Source of the DNA: Methanobrevibacter sp.
GTDB lineage: Archaea > Methanobacteriota > Methanobacteria > Methanobacteriales > Methanobacteriaceae
Length of the DNA stretch: 13,136 nt
Reading direction: 5' to 3'
NCBI GenBank assembly: GCA_016291275.1
Contig: JAEEWY010000021.1
Span: 1 to 13,136, forward strand
Made by a program: the position numbers and the translations under genes. Each line of letters begins with the position of its first letter. Within the stretch, counting starts at the first letter, position 1. The notes under the pieces were generated by a model. The model was given only the letters and a program-made list of their open reading frames with translations. It did no database searches and was not told where the DNA came from. Shown piece by piece: positions 5,678 to 11,964 of the stretch.

Positions 5678-7153
5678 TTAATATTTTACTAAACTTGCCT
5701 TATTGTTATCAATGAGAATCTGAGCAGTTATATTCGGCAAGATAACAACATCATTTGCCAAGAAAGGACCATAAACCTTGCCATCAATTCCTACCATTTC
5801 ACCGACATCTTCACTAAGGACAACAGTTGCATTTTCTATTTCATCTCTAGCAAATAATCCTCCTCTTGTCTTATCAACTGGTTTTTGAGGAGCATCATCA
5901 TTTTTAGAAACATCAATAGTACTATCAATAGTATCATCAATAGCTTTATTAAAACCATCAGTAGGGCTAGTTTTCTTTTCCTTTACATCAAGACCAGATG
6001 AAAATCCTAATTCAGCTTGTCTGGATTCCTGCTTAATTGAAACATTATCCTTGATTTCTGAGGACTCATCATCAGCTGGCGGCTTTTCTTCAGCATTTTC
6101 AGACCCAACCTTAGGCTTTTTAGGTTTTGCAAAAATCAGATTGAAGTCATCTTCACTTGGAGCAGCATAATTGGATCCTGCAGCTATTGAATCATAATAA
6201 TCATCATCATAATTAGGTTCCAATTTGTCCAAATCTACAAACTGGCTATCTGGATTTTTGTAGAAATCCTCTGGACTTGTGGAAACAGAACTCTCACTTT
6301 TAGTGTCTTTTTCCACATTGGATTGGACTTCTGCAGGTTCTTCTGTTTCTTGAGACTCTTGGGCAATAAATGGAGTTTCCTCTTGTTTTTCTTCCACTTT
6401 GCCAAGTTCTTCAACATCTTCAGCTTCTTCAAGTTCTTGAGCATTGCCTACAGTTCCTTGGCCAGGATACATTTGATTAGATACCTGCTTATCAATGTTT
6501 TCATAAGTTTCATCGGTGATGACTTTTGCATTCTTGATTTGATTTAACCTATCCAAAACTTCATCAGATTCTCCAAGAGCATCAGAAATCTCATCCTCCA
6601 TCTCATCAGAAACATCACTTTCCTCTTCAACAGAACCGCTAGATTCATATGAATCCTCTACGAAAGAGCTTTCCTCATCCTCATCGAAATCCTTGTCATA
6701 TTCTTCCTCATCTTCATAATTATCCTCAATAGAAGATTCTTCAGTATATTCATCTAAAGAAATTCTATACCTATGATTTTTAAGAGCATCCATCAATGCG
6801 AAATATAATGTTTCCTCTTCATCTGTAAGATTCAATGGAGTTGTATCCAATAGGTCAAATTGAGGATTGTCCTTCTTGAACAAAAGAAAAGATCTATAGA
6901 TATTGTTATTGGCAGCTTTAGTAATTTTAGATTCCCTCTGCTCACAAATTTCAGTAGCAATCCTTTGAGCATTATTCAAGAGCAATTGCTCATTTCCAAA
7001 AGGATCGTTAGCTACAGAACGCTCTAAGTCCTTAATGTAATCACGTAACTGCTTATAGAAATCATTATCCACTCTAGCTAGAGATGATTTGTTACGTTCT
7101 TCCTTTTGAACTCTGCGTAATACCTGAAAAAAGTCGCCTTGCATAATAATCAT
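5678..7153 (-). CDS. gins51: GINS51-type replication factor with a very long acidic linker
   Basis: Archaeal GINS subunit (Gins51/Sld5-Psf1 class), part of the complex that binds MCM helicase and GAN/Cdc45-like protein at the fork. The N-terminal helical A domain (about 4-130) has FFQVLRRVQKEERNKSSLARV and DFYKQLRDYIKDLE. The C-terminal B domain (about 438-491) has VVLSEDVGEMVGIDGKVYGPF and DVVILPNITAQILI, the expected A-then-B order. Usual archaeal Gins51 proteins are about 150-200 aa; this one is 491 because some 300 residues (about 136-435), rich in Asp, Glu and Ser, separate the domains. Inside that linker, DFNLIFAKPKK (336-346) is a hydrophobic-basic island. Two ATG starts are possible (7153 and 7144); neither has a clear ribosome site, and the second gives MQGDFFQVL. 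It follows pcn at 188 bp, supporting a replication role. Confidence 0.85.
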   Translation of the reverse strand: MIIMQGDFFQVLRRVQKEERNKSSLARVDNDFYKQLRDYIKDLERSVANDPFGNEQLLLNNAQRIATEICEQRESKITKAANNNIYRSFLLFKKDNPQFDLLDTTPLNLTDEEETLYFALMDALKNHRYRISLDEYTEESSIEDNYEDEEEYDKDFDEDEESSFVEDSYESSGSVEEESDVSDEMEDEISDALGESDEVLDRLNQIKNAKVITDETYENIDKQVSNQMYPGQGTVGNAQELEEAEDVEELGKVEEKQEETPFIAQESQETEEPAEVQSNVEKDTKSESSVSTSPEDFYKNPDSQFVDLDKLEPNYDDDYYDSIAAGSNYAAPSEDDFNLIFAKPKKPKVGSENAEEKPPADDESSEIKDNVSIKQESRQAELGFSSGLDVKEKKTSPTDGFNKAIDDTIDSTIDVSKNDDAPQKPVDKTRGGLFARDEIENATVVLSEDVGEMVGIDGKVYGPFLANDVVILPNITAQILIDNNKASLVKY

Positions 7154-7253
7154 AAATTTAAAATAAAGTCGCCAAAACTTAAGAAACTAAAAATTTAGTT
7201 AATACTGATCGTTTTAATAAAGTTAATAATGTATAAAAATTTAAATGGTGTAA

Positions 7254-7269
7254 ATAGCTTTAAAGCTAT
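7254..7269. repeat. Perfect 16-bp palindrome
   Basis: atagctttaaagctat equals its own reverse complement. It lies about 110 bp before the gins start and about 75 bp after the pcn stop. Confidence 0.75.
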
Positions 7270-7284
7270 AAAAAATAAATAAAA

Positions 7285-7312
7285 TAAATTAATTTAAGAA
7301 TAAATTAATTTA
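7285..7312. repeat. Two copies of a 12-bp palindrome, 16-bp period
   Basis: taaattaattta occurs at 7285-7296 and 7301-7312, each self-complementary, separated by agaa. They lie 30-57 bp past the pcn stop. Confidence 0.7.
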
Positions 7313-7341
7313 TTGAGTTTAAAAAAGCTTAAATCTTCTAT

Positions 7342-8076
7342 TTAGTCTTCAGATTCAATTCTTGGAGCAAGTAAGAAACTGAGTTCCCCATCTTCAGATA
7401 CCATTTTAAGACTTAAGGTCAATGGCATATCGTTTCCAAGACAGATAGTAGCGATTTCAGAGAATTTGTCTGCTTTAAGCATTTCTCTGATTTTTTCTAA
7501 AGAGAAAATGGATTTAGCTTTAGTGTCTATTTTTTCACCATGTAAATATTCAATGTTTGCATCTCCAAACTCACCTTCAGCAGATGCATAGAAGTTTTCT
7601 TGATCTACCATTAAAGTGATTTTATCAGAGAAGATATCCATATCTTGAATTGAGTCTTTTAAAAGTGTGAAAGGAATCTCAAATTCAGTAGGATAATCCA
7701 ATGAAGGAGGTGCAGGAGAATCATATTCTATATCAATCAATCTAATTTTGAAAGTTCTTGTTGCTTCACCAACAAAAGTGAGAATAAGATTTCCTTCATC
7801 TAATGACATTAAGACACGGTCATTAGATTTAGAACGTTTCAATACTTTCATTAACTCATCTGTGTCAATATTGATCTTTTCCGGTTCATCGCAAATGAAC
7901 TCATCAAATAAACTGGATTTAAGTTCGAGATGAACAAAAGTAATATGACTACGGTCTAAGGCATCTAAACGAAAACCTTCACTGTCAGTTTGGATTTGTA
8001 CTTCATCCACAATAGATGAAATAGCATCAAAACTGGTTTTTAAAATACTAGAATCACTTAACTCTGCTTTAAACAT
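7342..8076 (-). CDS. pcn: PCNA, DNA polymerase sliding clamp
   Basis: Ring-shaped processivity factor that tethers polymerases, FEN1, ligase and other partners to DNA. At 244 aa it is the standard archaeal length. Two PCNA domains are visible: the N-terminal domain starts MFKAELSDSSILKTSFDAIS and contains GFRLDALDRSHITFVHLEL (34-52); the interdomain connector is about 114-130 (LIDIEYDSPAPPSLDYP); the C-terminal domain ends SFLLAPRIESED, where LAPRI (236-240) is the usual partner-binding tail. No key residue appears lost. The start ATG at 8076 fits the family; the ribosome site is weak (GAGTTGAT upstream). It lies between an acidic membrane protein gene (upstream in transcription) and the GINS gene, the common archaeal pairing of pcn with gins. 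Confidence 0.97.
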   Translation of the reverse strand: MFKAELSDSSILKTSFDAISSIVDEVQIQTDSEGFRLDALDRSHITFVHLELKSSLFDEFICDEPEKINIDTDELMKVLKRSKSNDRVLMSLDEGNLILTFVGEATRTFKIRLIDIEYDSPAPPSLDYPTEFEIPFTLLKDSIQDMDIFSDKITLMVDQENFYASAEGEFGDANIEYLHGEKIDTKAKSIFSLEKIREMLKADKFSEIATICLGNDMPLTLSLKMVSEDGELSFLLAPRIESED

Positions 8077-8119
8077 TAAAAATCAACTCTTGATTTAATT
8101 TTAAGCATTGATTATTTAT

Positions 8120-8127
8120 TTTATAAA
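8120..8127 (-). promoter_or_regulatory. Candidate TATA box of pcn
   Basis: TTTATAAA about 45 bp before the PCNA ATG would give a leader of about 20 nt. A second identical octamer at 8157-8164 is an alternative. Confidence 0.35.
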
Positions 8128-8389
8128 TCAAAATAGCTCATATCAAGCCAATTTTATTTATAAATAATTATTAAAATAATGCATAATTTAATTTTTTTAA
8201 ATTCTTGAAATTTAATAAAATCATATTATTTTATTATAATATTATATAAGTATTTAATCATTTATAAATCTAATCAAAAGTGAAAATTTTTTAATAAAAA
8301 ATGAGTAAAATATTGAAAAATCTATTAAAAAAAGTGTGAAAAAAACGAGCATATAAGCTAAGTAAATAAAAAATAGATGATAGAATTTT

Positions 8390-8402
8390 AAAAAATAAAA
8401 AA
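8390..8402 (-). terminator. Oligo-T terminator after the acidic membrane protein gene
   Basis: Two T6 runs on the minus strand, 16-28 nt past the stop codon, are suitable for archaeal termination. Confidence 0.4.
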
Positions 8403-8417
8403 TAAATTTAAGAAAAA

Positions 8418-10115
8418 TTAATGTTTTCTTAAACTATTATCAAAATTGGTACCTTCAATGATTCTTCTTTTTTTCTCTTCCAATTCTTGGGCTTTTCTTT
8501 CCTTTTCAGCTAATTCCTCTTCACTTAAGGAATCGCCATCAAATTTAGATAAGTCAACAGACTTTTTGAATTGAGGTTTAGAACTTTTAGATTCTTCAAA
8601 GGCCTCATCAGAATCATCTTCAAAATCATATTTGGAATATTTGTCTTCTAAACCATCCATCTTTTCAGCCTCTAAATTGGAACCAGCATCATCTTCAACG
8701 ATATCTTCCTCAAGATATTCCTCTTCAATAGCTCCCTCTACAGACTCCACCGCAGGTTCATCTATAGGTTCTTCTACTGGCTCTTCAATATCCTCATCTA
8801 TAATCAGTTCATCTTCTTGAACTAAATCAGAGTCATCGGCAGGAATTTCTTCGGTGATATCTTCAGGGATATCTTCAGAAATCTCAACAACTGAATCATA
8901 TTCATCATCATCTTCAAAATCGTATTTGGAATACTTATCTTCCAAATCAGAATCATCAGCTTCTTTGTTTAATCTTGAATGAATAGGAATGATCTCATCA
9001 GAGTCATCATCAGTTTCATCATCTGAAAGTTCTGTTGAATTGGCATTTTCATGCTCTTTAAAAGAAGATTGATTTTTTTGAGATGTCAGATTTGAATCGG
9101 AATATAAAGAATTGATATCATCATCAGAAAGTTCTTCTTCCTTGTCATTCTCAAATAAATCTTTAGAGGAATCAACAGATTTGTCATTATCGCCGCTATC
9201 GGAAAAATCAGAATCTTTTTTTCTTTTTAAGACGCTAAAAATAGCATCGAAGTCTTCACGAGTAATACCATCCTCGCTTATTTCATCATAATCAATACTC
9301 TTAATGCTGTTAAACGTATCGATAATTAACGAAGACTTTGAAGAAGAGAAGAACTTCAATAAAGAAAATCCAATAATAATAAGTCCAATAATTACCAAGA
9401 AAATAGCAAGTCCTGCAGTTTCACCGGATAAAACATTATCCACAACACGATCAGAACTTGAAGCATAATAAGTTATTCCAATGATTAGGATTGCCAAACC
9501 TACAATAAAACCAACAATGGTTAAAAGTGTAGAGGAATCAAAAATATCTAAAGATTTTTTAGAGTCAGAAGATTTTTCCTTGTTATTTATCAATACACCT
9601 TGAGCAGAAGATTTGCCAATTTTCTCTTCTACATCCTCATCTGCTAATGCAACATCACTATCTTTTACAGCAATAAAGGAATCTTCATCATCAATCTCTT
9701 CATCACTATCAAATGATTCGCCAGCCTCATCACTAGCTTCTTCATCGATAGAATCAGTATTTTCTTTTAAATCAACATCCTCAGTTGATTCAATAACATT
9801 TGCTTCGATAGAATCATCTAAATTAGGATTGATTATAACTCCCCCTTCAATAGATTCATCATCAAAAGCATCAGATTCATCTAAATCTTTGTATTCATTA
9901 TGAATAGGAATGATCTCATCCACATCGTCTTCAAAGTCATTAGAAACTTCATAAGATTCATCATCTTCAAATTCTAATTCCTTAAAAACTTTAGAGATGG
10001 ATTTAGATTTATTGAATCTAGTTTCTTTATTAGAAGCGGAATCATTAGCTCTGGGAGCTGATTCATCGTTTCCCTTGGAAACATCTTCTAAATTACTATT
10101 TTTTGAATTAGTCAT
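8418..10115 (-). CDS. Unrecognised, strongly acidic protein with a two-helix membrane hairpin
   Basis: I do not recognise this 565-aa protein. A long Asp/Glu/Ser-rich N-terminal part (1-190) is followed by two membrane helices, about 197-217 (LLTIVGFIVGLAILIIGITY) and 235-256 (GLAIFLVIIGLIIIGFSLLKFF), joined by a 17-residue loop. A second acidic part (about 270-530) and a charged, probably coiled-coil tail (531-555) follow. Lysines flank the outer ends of the helix pair, so both tails are probably cytoplasmic (inference from the positive-inside rule). Internal repeats: DEIIPIH at 66-72 and 373-379, and LEDKYSKYDFEDD at 391-403 and 489-501. A hydrophobic-basic island, DFDAIFSVLKRKK (288-300), lies just after the helices. 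The start is firm: AAGGAGAT lies directly upstream of ATG 10115. It sits between tfs and pcn; a membrane-linked role near replication is possible but unproven. Confidence 0.85.
   Translation of the reverse strand: MTNSKNSNLEDVSKGNDESAPRANDSASNKETRFNKSKSISKVFKELEFEDDESYEVSNDFEDDVDEIIPIHNEYKDLDESDAFDDESIEGGVIINPNLDDSIEANVIESTEDVDLKENTDSIDEEASDEAGESFDSDEEIDDEDSFIAVKDSDVALADEDVEEKIGKSSAQGVLINNKEKSSDSKKSLDIFDSSTLLTIVGFIVGLAILIIGITYYASSSDRVVDNVLSGETAGLAIFLVIIGLIIIGFSLLKFFSSSKSSLIIDTFNSIKSIDYDEISEDGITREDFDAIFSVLKRKKDSDFSDSGDNDKSVDSSKDLFENDKEEELSDDDINSLYSDSNLTSQKNQSSFKEHENANSTELSDDETDDDSDEIIPIHSRLNKEADDSDLEDKYSKYDFEDDDEYDSVVEISEDIPEDITEEIPADDSDLVQEDELIIDEDIEEPVEEPIDEPAVESVEGAIEEEYLEEDIVEDDAGSNLEAEKMDGLEDKYSKYDFEDDSDEAFEESKSSKPQFKKSVDLSKFDGDSLSEEELAEKERKAQELEEKKRRIIEGTNFDNSLRKH
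8614..8946. repeat. Duplicated 39-bp coding segments encoding LEDKYSKYDFEDD
   Basis: Positions 8614-8652 and 8908-8946 match at 35 of 39 bases. All four differences are synonymous, so the encoded 13-residue motif is identical. Confidence 0.8.
8979..9920. repeat. Two exact 21-bp copies within the acidic gene
   Basis: Positions 8979-8999 and 9900-9920 are identical and encode the repeated DEIIPIH motif, once on each side of the membrane hairpin. Confidence 0.8.
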
Positions 10116-10118
10116 TTT

Positions 10119-10126
10119 ATCTCCTT
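10119..10126 (-). promoter_or_regulatory. Strong ribosome binding site of the acidic membrane protein gene
   Basis: AAGGAGAT on the minus strand immediately precedes the ATG at 10115 and fixes the start. It suggests efficient translation. Confidence 0.65.
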
Positions 10127-10269
10127 ACTTAAAAATACTAAGAATACTCACTCATCAATAATTAACACACCATAATACCCTTAGTAAAATCGCTATAAAT
10201 ACGATTAAATGAATAATAAATATAAAATATTAATTTAAAACTAAAAATTTAAAAAATGATTAAAATTAA

Positions 10270-10605
10270 TTAATCATAGCCTCTCCATTTATGACCGCAT
10301 TTTTCACAAGTGAAGAAACGAGTTGGAGCTTCATCAGCACTACGGGTTTGAAGCAATTCGTATGAAGCACGATCGTGTCCACATTTAGGACAAATTTCTC
10401 TTACAGTAGAACGTAAACCGCTTTCATCTCCTCTCATTATAACGGTTTCCTTGGATTCCACTTTCTTTTCAATTGAATATTCGGCTTTATCCACTTCAGA
10501 TGAATCATAGCCACAGGTGGAACATTTCAATACAATCTGTTTATTGTCTTCCTCTCCTACTTCCTGAGGAAGAATCATGCCACCACATTTTGGACAAAAT
10601 TCCAT
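10270..10605 (-). CDS. tfs: Transcription factor S (TFS), transcript cleavage factor
   Basis: Archaeal counterpart of TFIIS with a similarity to RNA polymerase subunit Rpb9. It enters the polymerase secondary channel and stimulates cleavage of backtracked RNA. At 111 aa it is a normal length. N-terminal zinc ribbon: C4, C7, C28, C31. C-terminal zinc ribbon: C72, C75, C100, C103. The catalytic acidic hairpin is intact as RSADEAPTRFF, with D91 and E92 expected to place Mg2+ in the polymerase active site. The start is firm: GGAGGT lies just upstream of the ATG. A 154-bp A/T spacer without features separates it from the acidic membrane protein gene downstream; 447 bp without genes lie upstream, so it probably has its own promoter. 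Confidence 0.97.
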   Translation of the reverse strand: MEFCPKCGGMILPQEVGEEDNKQIVLKCSTCGYDSSEVDKAEYSIEKKVESKETVIMRGDESGLRSTVREICPKCGHDRASYELLQTRSADEAPTRFFTCEKCGHKWRGYD

Positions 10606-10689
10606 TATTTACCTCCAATATTTAAGATACTACTCTTTAAAAACAGAAATTAAAAAATTTTAAATTAAATCTAAACACAATGAGAAACT

Positions 10690-10715
10690 GATTATAATCT
10701 CCAATAATTATAATC
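10690..10715. repeat. 9-bp dyad upstream of tfs
   Basis: gattataat (10690-10698) and attataatc (10707-10715) are perfect complements with an 8-nt spacer, 85-110 bp before the tfs start. Could be an operator or leader hairpin. Confidence 0.6.
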
Positions 10716-10946
10716 GAAACATTTACCTTCCATATAATAATTCAACTTAATTAAAATTCTAAAATTTAAGTTTTTTAAATTTCGTAAATGATTAAATACT
10801 TTATATATAACATACTTATAAATAAAGTTTATTAAGTCATAGTATTTAAACTTAATTTAAAAATAGGGTAAAAAACGCCTAAAAATTAAGAAAAATTGTA
10901 AAAATTTAGTAAAAGATAATAATAAAAACAGATTGTTATTAGATTG

Positions 10947-11017
10947 AAAAATAGTAAAAAATTTACTATTTTTTTAAAAAAATTTATGCAAAAATCAGTT
11001 AGTTTTTTTAAAAAAAA
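10947..11017 (-). terminator. Hairpin and oligo-T terminator region downstream of the Nudix gene
   Basis: aaaaatagtaaa (10947-10958) and tttactattttt (10962-10973) form a perfect 12-bp inverted repeat with a 3-nt loop. T7-A7 or T7-A8 blocks occur at 10969-10982 and 11003-11017, giving T7 and T8 runs on the minus strand after the Nudix stop. Confidence 0.5.
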
Positions 11018-11052
11018 TTGAATAAAAATAAATGTGGAAAATTAAGAAAAAA

Positions 11053-11469
11053 TTAATTTTTTTCTAAATGTTCTTTCACATCACTTAAGATTGTTTCATG
11101 ATCAAATGCAAGGCCCATCTCTTTCAAATCATCAAAAGAGTATACACCAATATCTTTAGCATCATCATCTGCCTTTGCATCATTAAAATTGCCATGCGCC
11201 AAATAGACTATAGACACGGTATGTCTTCTTGGGTCACGGTCTGGATCTGAATAAACATTGAATAATTTTACTGATTCAATATCAATGGAAGTTTCTTCCT
11301 TTGCTTCCCTTATAGCTGCATCTTCAGTTGTTTCACCATAATCAACAAAGCCGCCAGGCAATGCCCAACTGTCTTTAAAAGGATCATTTTTCCTCTTGAT
11401 AAGTATAAATTCATGATTTTCATTATAAATAAAAATATCAACAGTCAATGATGGAATCTTATATTTAAT
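11053..11469 (-). CDS. Nudix hydrolase, ADP-ribose pyrophosphatase-like, probable ATT start
   Basis: A Nudix-fold pyrophosphohydrolase, 138 aa with the start used here. The Nudix box (40-62) reads GFVDYGETTEDAAIREAKEE then TSI, with E46, R54, E55, E58 and E59 present; the usual final Gly is Ser. Pro76 about 14 residues beyond the box suggests the ADP-ribose type. That substrate is inferred. The first in-frame ATG/GTG/TTG is a TTG at 11448, which has no ribosome site and cuts off KYKIPS, the family-like lead-in to LTVDIFI. Seven codons upstream is ATT (11469-11467) with GGTGA exactly 4 nt before it, the spacing seen in other genes here; the frame has no other start codon before a TAA at 11523. 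A TATA box lies about 50 bp upstream. I therefore call ATT as start, barring a base error. Confidence 0.88.
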   Translation of the reverse strand: MKYKIPSLTVDIFIYNENHEFILIKRKNDPFKDSWALPGGFVDYGETTEDAAIREAKEETSIDIESVKLFNVYSDPDRDPRRHTVSIVYLAHGNFNDAKADDDAKDIGVYSFDDLKEMGLAFDHETILSDVKEHLEKN

Positions 11470-11519
11470 ACTCTCACCCCAAACATAAAAATAATAAATA
11501 AAATTAATAGTACATCGAA

Positions 11520-11527
11520 TTTATAAA
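11520..11527 (-). promoter_or_regulatory. Candidate TATA box of the Nudix gene
   Basis: TTTATAAA about 50 bp before the proposed ATT start would place the RNA start near 11495 and give a short leader containing the GGTGA site. Confidence 0.45.
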
Positions 11528-11553
11528 AACCCATTAAAACAAAATCATAAAAT

Positions 11554-11616
11554 AAAAAAATGATAAGAAAATAATAAAAAAAGATAATTAAAACTAAAAA
11601 ATAAAAAAATAAAAAA
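11554..11616 (-). terminator. Oligo-T terminator downstream of rpoL
   Basis: Minus-strand T7 runs at 11554-11560, 11576-11582 and 11603-11609, plus shorter T runs, follow the rpoL stop; a good archaeal termination zone for the csl4-rpoL transcript. Confidence 0.55.
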
Positions 11617-11634
11617 GAAGAAAGAATTAAAAAT

Positions 11635-11907
11635 TTAGATTCCTTCAAGCTCTTCTTTAAATTCAGCAGTTTCTTCTTTTAATCTCTGAGTAGCTCTTAA
11701 AAGAGCTTCTCTTGGCCTATTTTTTCTTTTTGTTTTAATGGTCATGATAGGTTCACCGGTAAGAGGGTGATCAATACCATAAACCGCATATTCTACAGCT
11801 TCATCTTCCATGAGATATTTTCTTAAAACATTACAAAGAGAGTGGTTTTCTCCGTGAATAATCATTTCGAGTTCTAATTTGGTATCTTTTACAACTTCAA
11901 TTTCCAT
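11635..11907 (-). CDS. rpoL: DNA-directed RNA polymerase subunit L (Rpo11)
   Basis: Small assembly subunit of archaeal RNA polymerase that pairs with Rpo3 (subunit D), forming the platform equivalent to the bacterial alpha dimer. At 90 aa it is the usual length. The signature ENHSLCNVLRKYL (20-32) and YGIDHPLTGEP (43-53) identify the family; the C-terminal helix is charged (RATQRLKEETAEFKEELEGI). ATG at 11907 is preceded by AAGGA. It follows csl4 after only 57 bp, so the two are probably co-transcribed, and it is followed by a strong T-rich terminator. No anomalies. Confidence 0.97.
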   Translation of the reverse strand: MEIEVVKDTKLELEMIIHGENHSLCNVLRKYLMEDEAVEYAVYGIDHPLTGEPIMTIKTKRKNRPREALLRATQRLKEETAEFKEELEGI

Positions 11908-11964
11908 GTTATCTTTTCCTTAAAAATTAAATAAACAACTACAAATCTGTATTCTAATTAAAAA

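Larger units (their letters stand above)
7154..7341. other. pcn-gins spacer with several palindromes
   Basis: This 188-bp spacer contains a 7+7 bp inverted repeat at 7185-7200 (aactaaa and tttagtt, 2-nt spacer), a perfect 16-bp palindrome at 7254-7269, twin 12-bp palindromes at 7285-7296 and 7301-7312, and a TATA-like tttttatac read on the minus strand near 7230-7238. It could hold the end of the pcn transcript and the gins promoter. Confidence 0.5.
8077..8417. other. AT-rich intergenic region upstream of pcn (341 bp)
   Basis: Nearly pure A/T. The copy of tttataaa at 8120-8127 is about 45 bp before the pcn ATG and a good TATA position; another copy is at 8157-8164. At the other end, A6 runs (8390-8395, 8397-8402) read as T6 on the minus strand and may end the upstream transcript. 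No gene or RNA seen. Confidence 0.5.
10606..11052. other. Gene-free region between the Nudix gene and tfs (447 bp)
   Basis: The right part is a T-rich terminator with a hairpin (see 10947-11017). The left part contains a TATA-like TTATATATAA read on the minus strand near 10800-10809 and a 9-bp dyad at 10690-10715. If that TATA box is used, the tfs leader is long, roughly 170 nt. No credible gene seen. Confidence 0.5.
11470..11634. other. Terminator-promoter spacer between rpoL and the Nudix gene
   Basis: Read on the minus strand, the rpoL end is followed by several T7 runs and then by TTTATAAA at 11520-11527 and GGGGTGAG at about 11473-11480. This suggests that the Nudix gene is its own transcription unit. 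Confidence 0.5.

Noticed and set aside
8632..8820. Ser-rich plus-strand frame, and a similar one at 9613-9903
   Set aside because: Antisense shadows of the Asp/Glu-rich codons of the acidic membrane protein.
10692..10733. 13-codon open frame upstream of tfs that could be a leader peptide
   Set aside because: No ribosome site and no regulatory codon pattern; length is expected by chance.
11445..11648. 67-codon minus-strand open frame between rpoL and the Nudix gene
   Set aside because: Composed of Phe/Ile/Leu/Tyr from A/T-only DNA; overlaps the terminator and promoter, and has no ribosome site.
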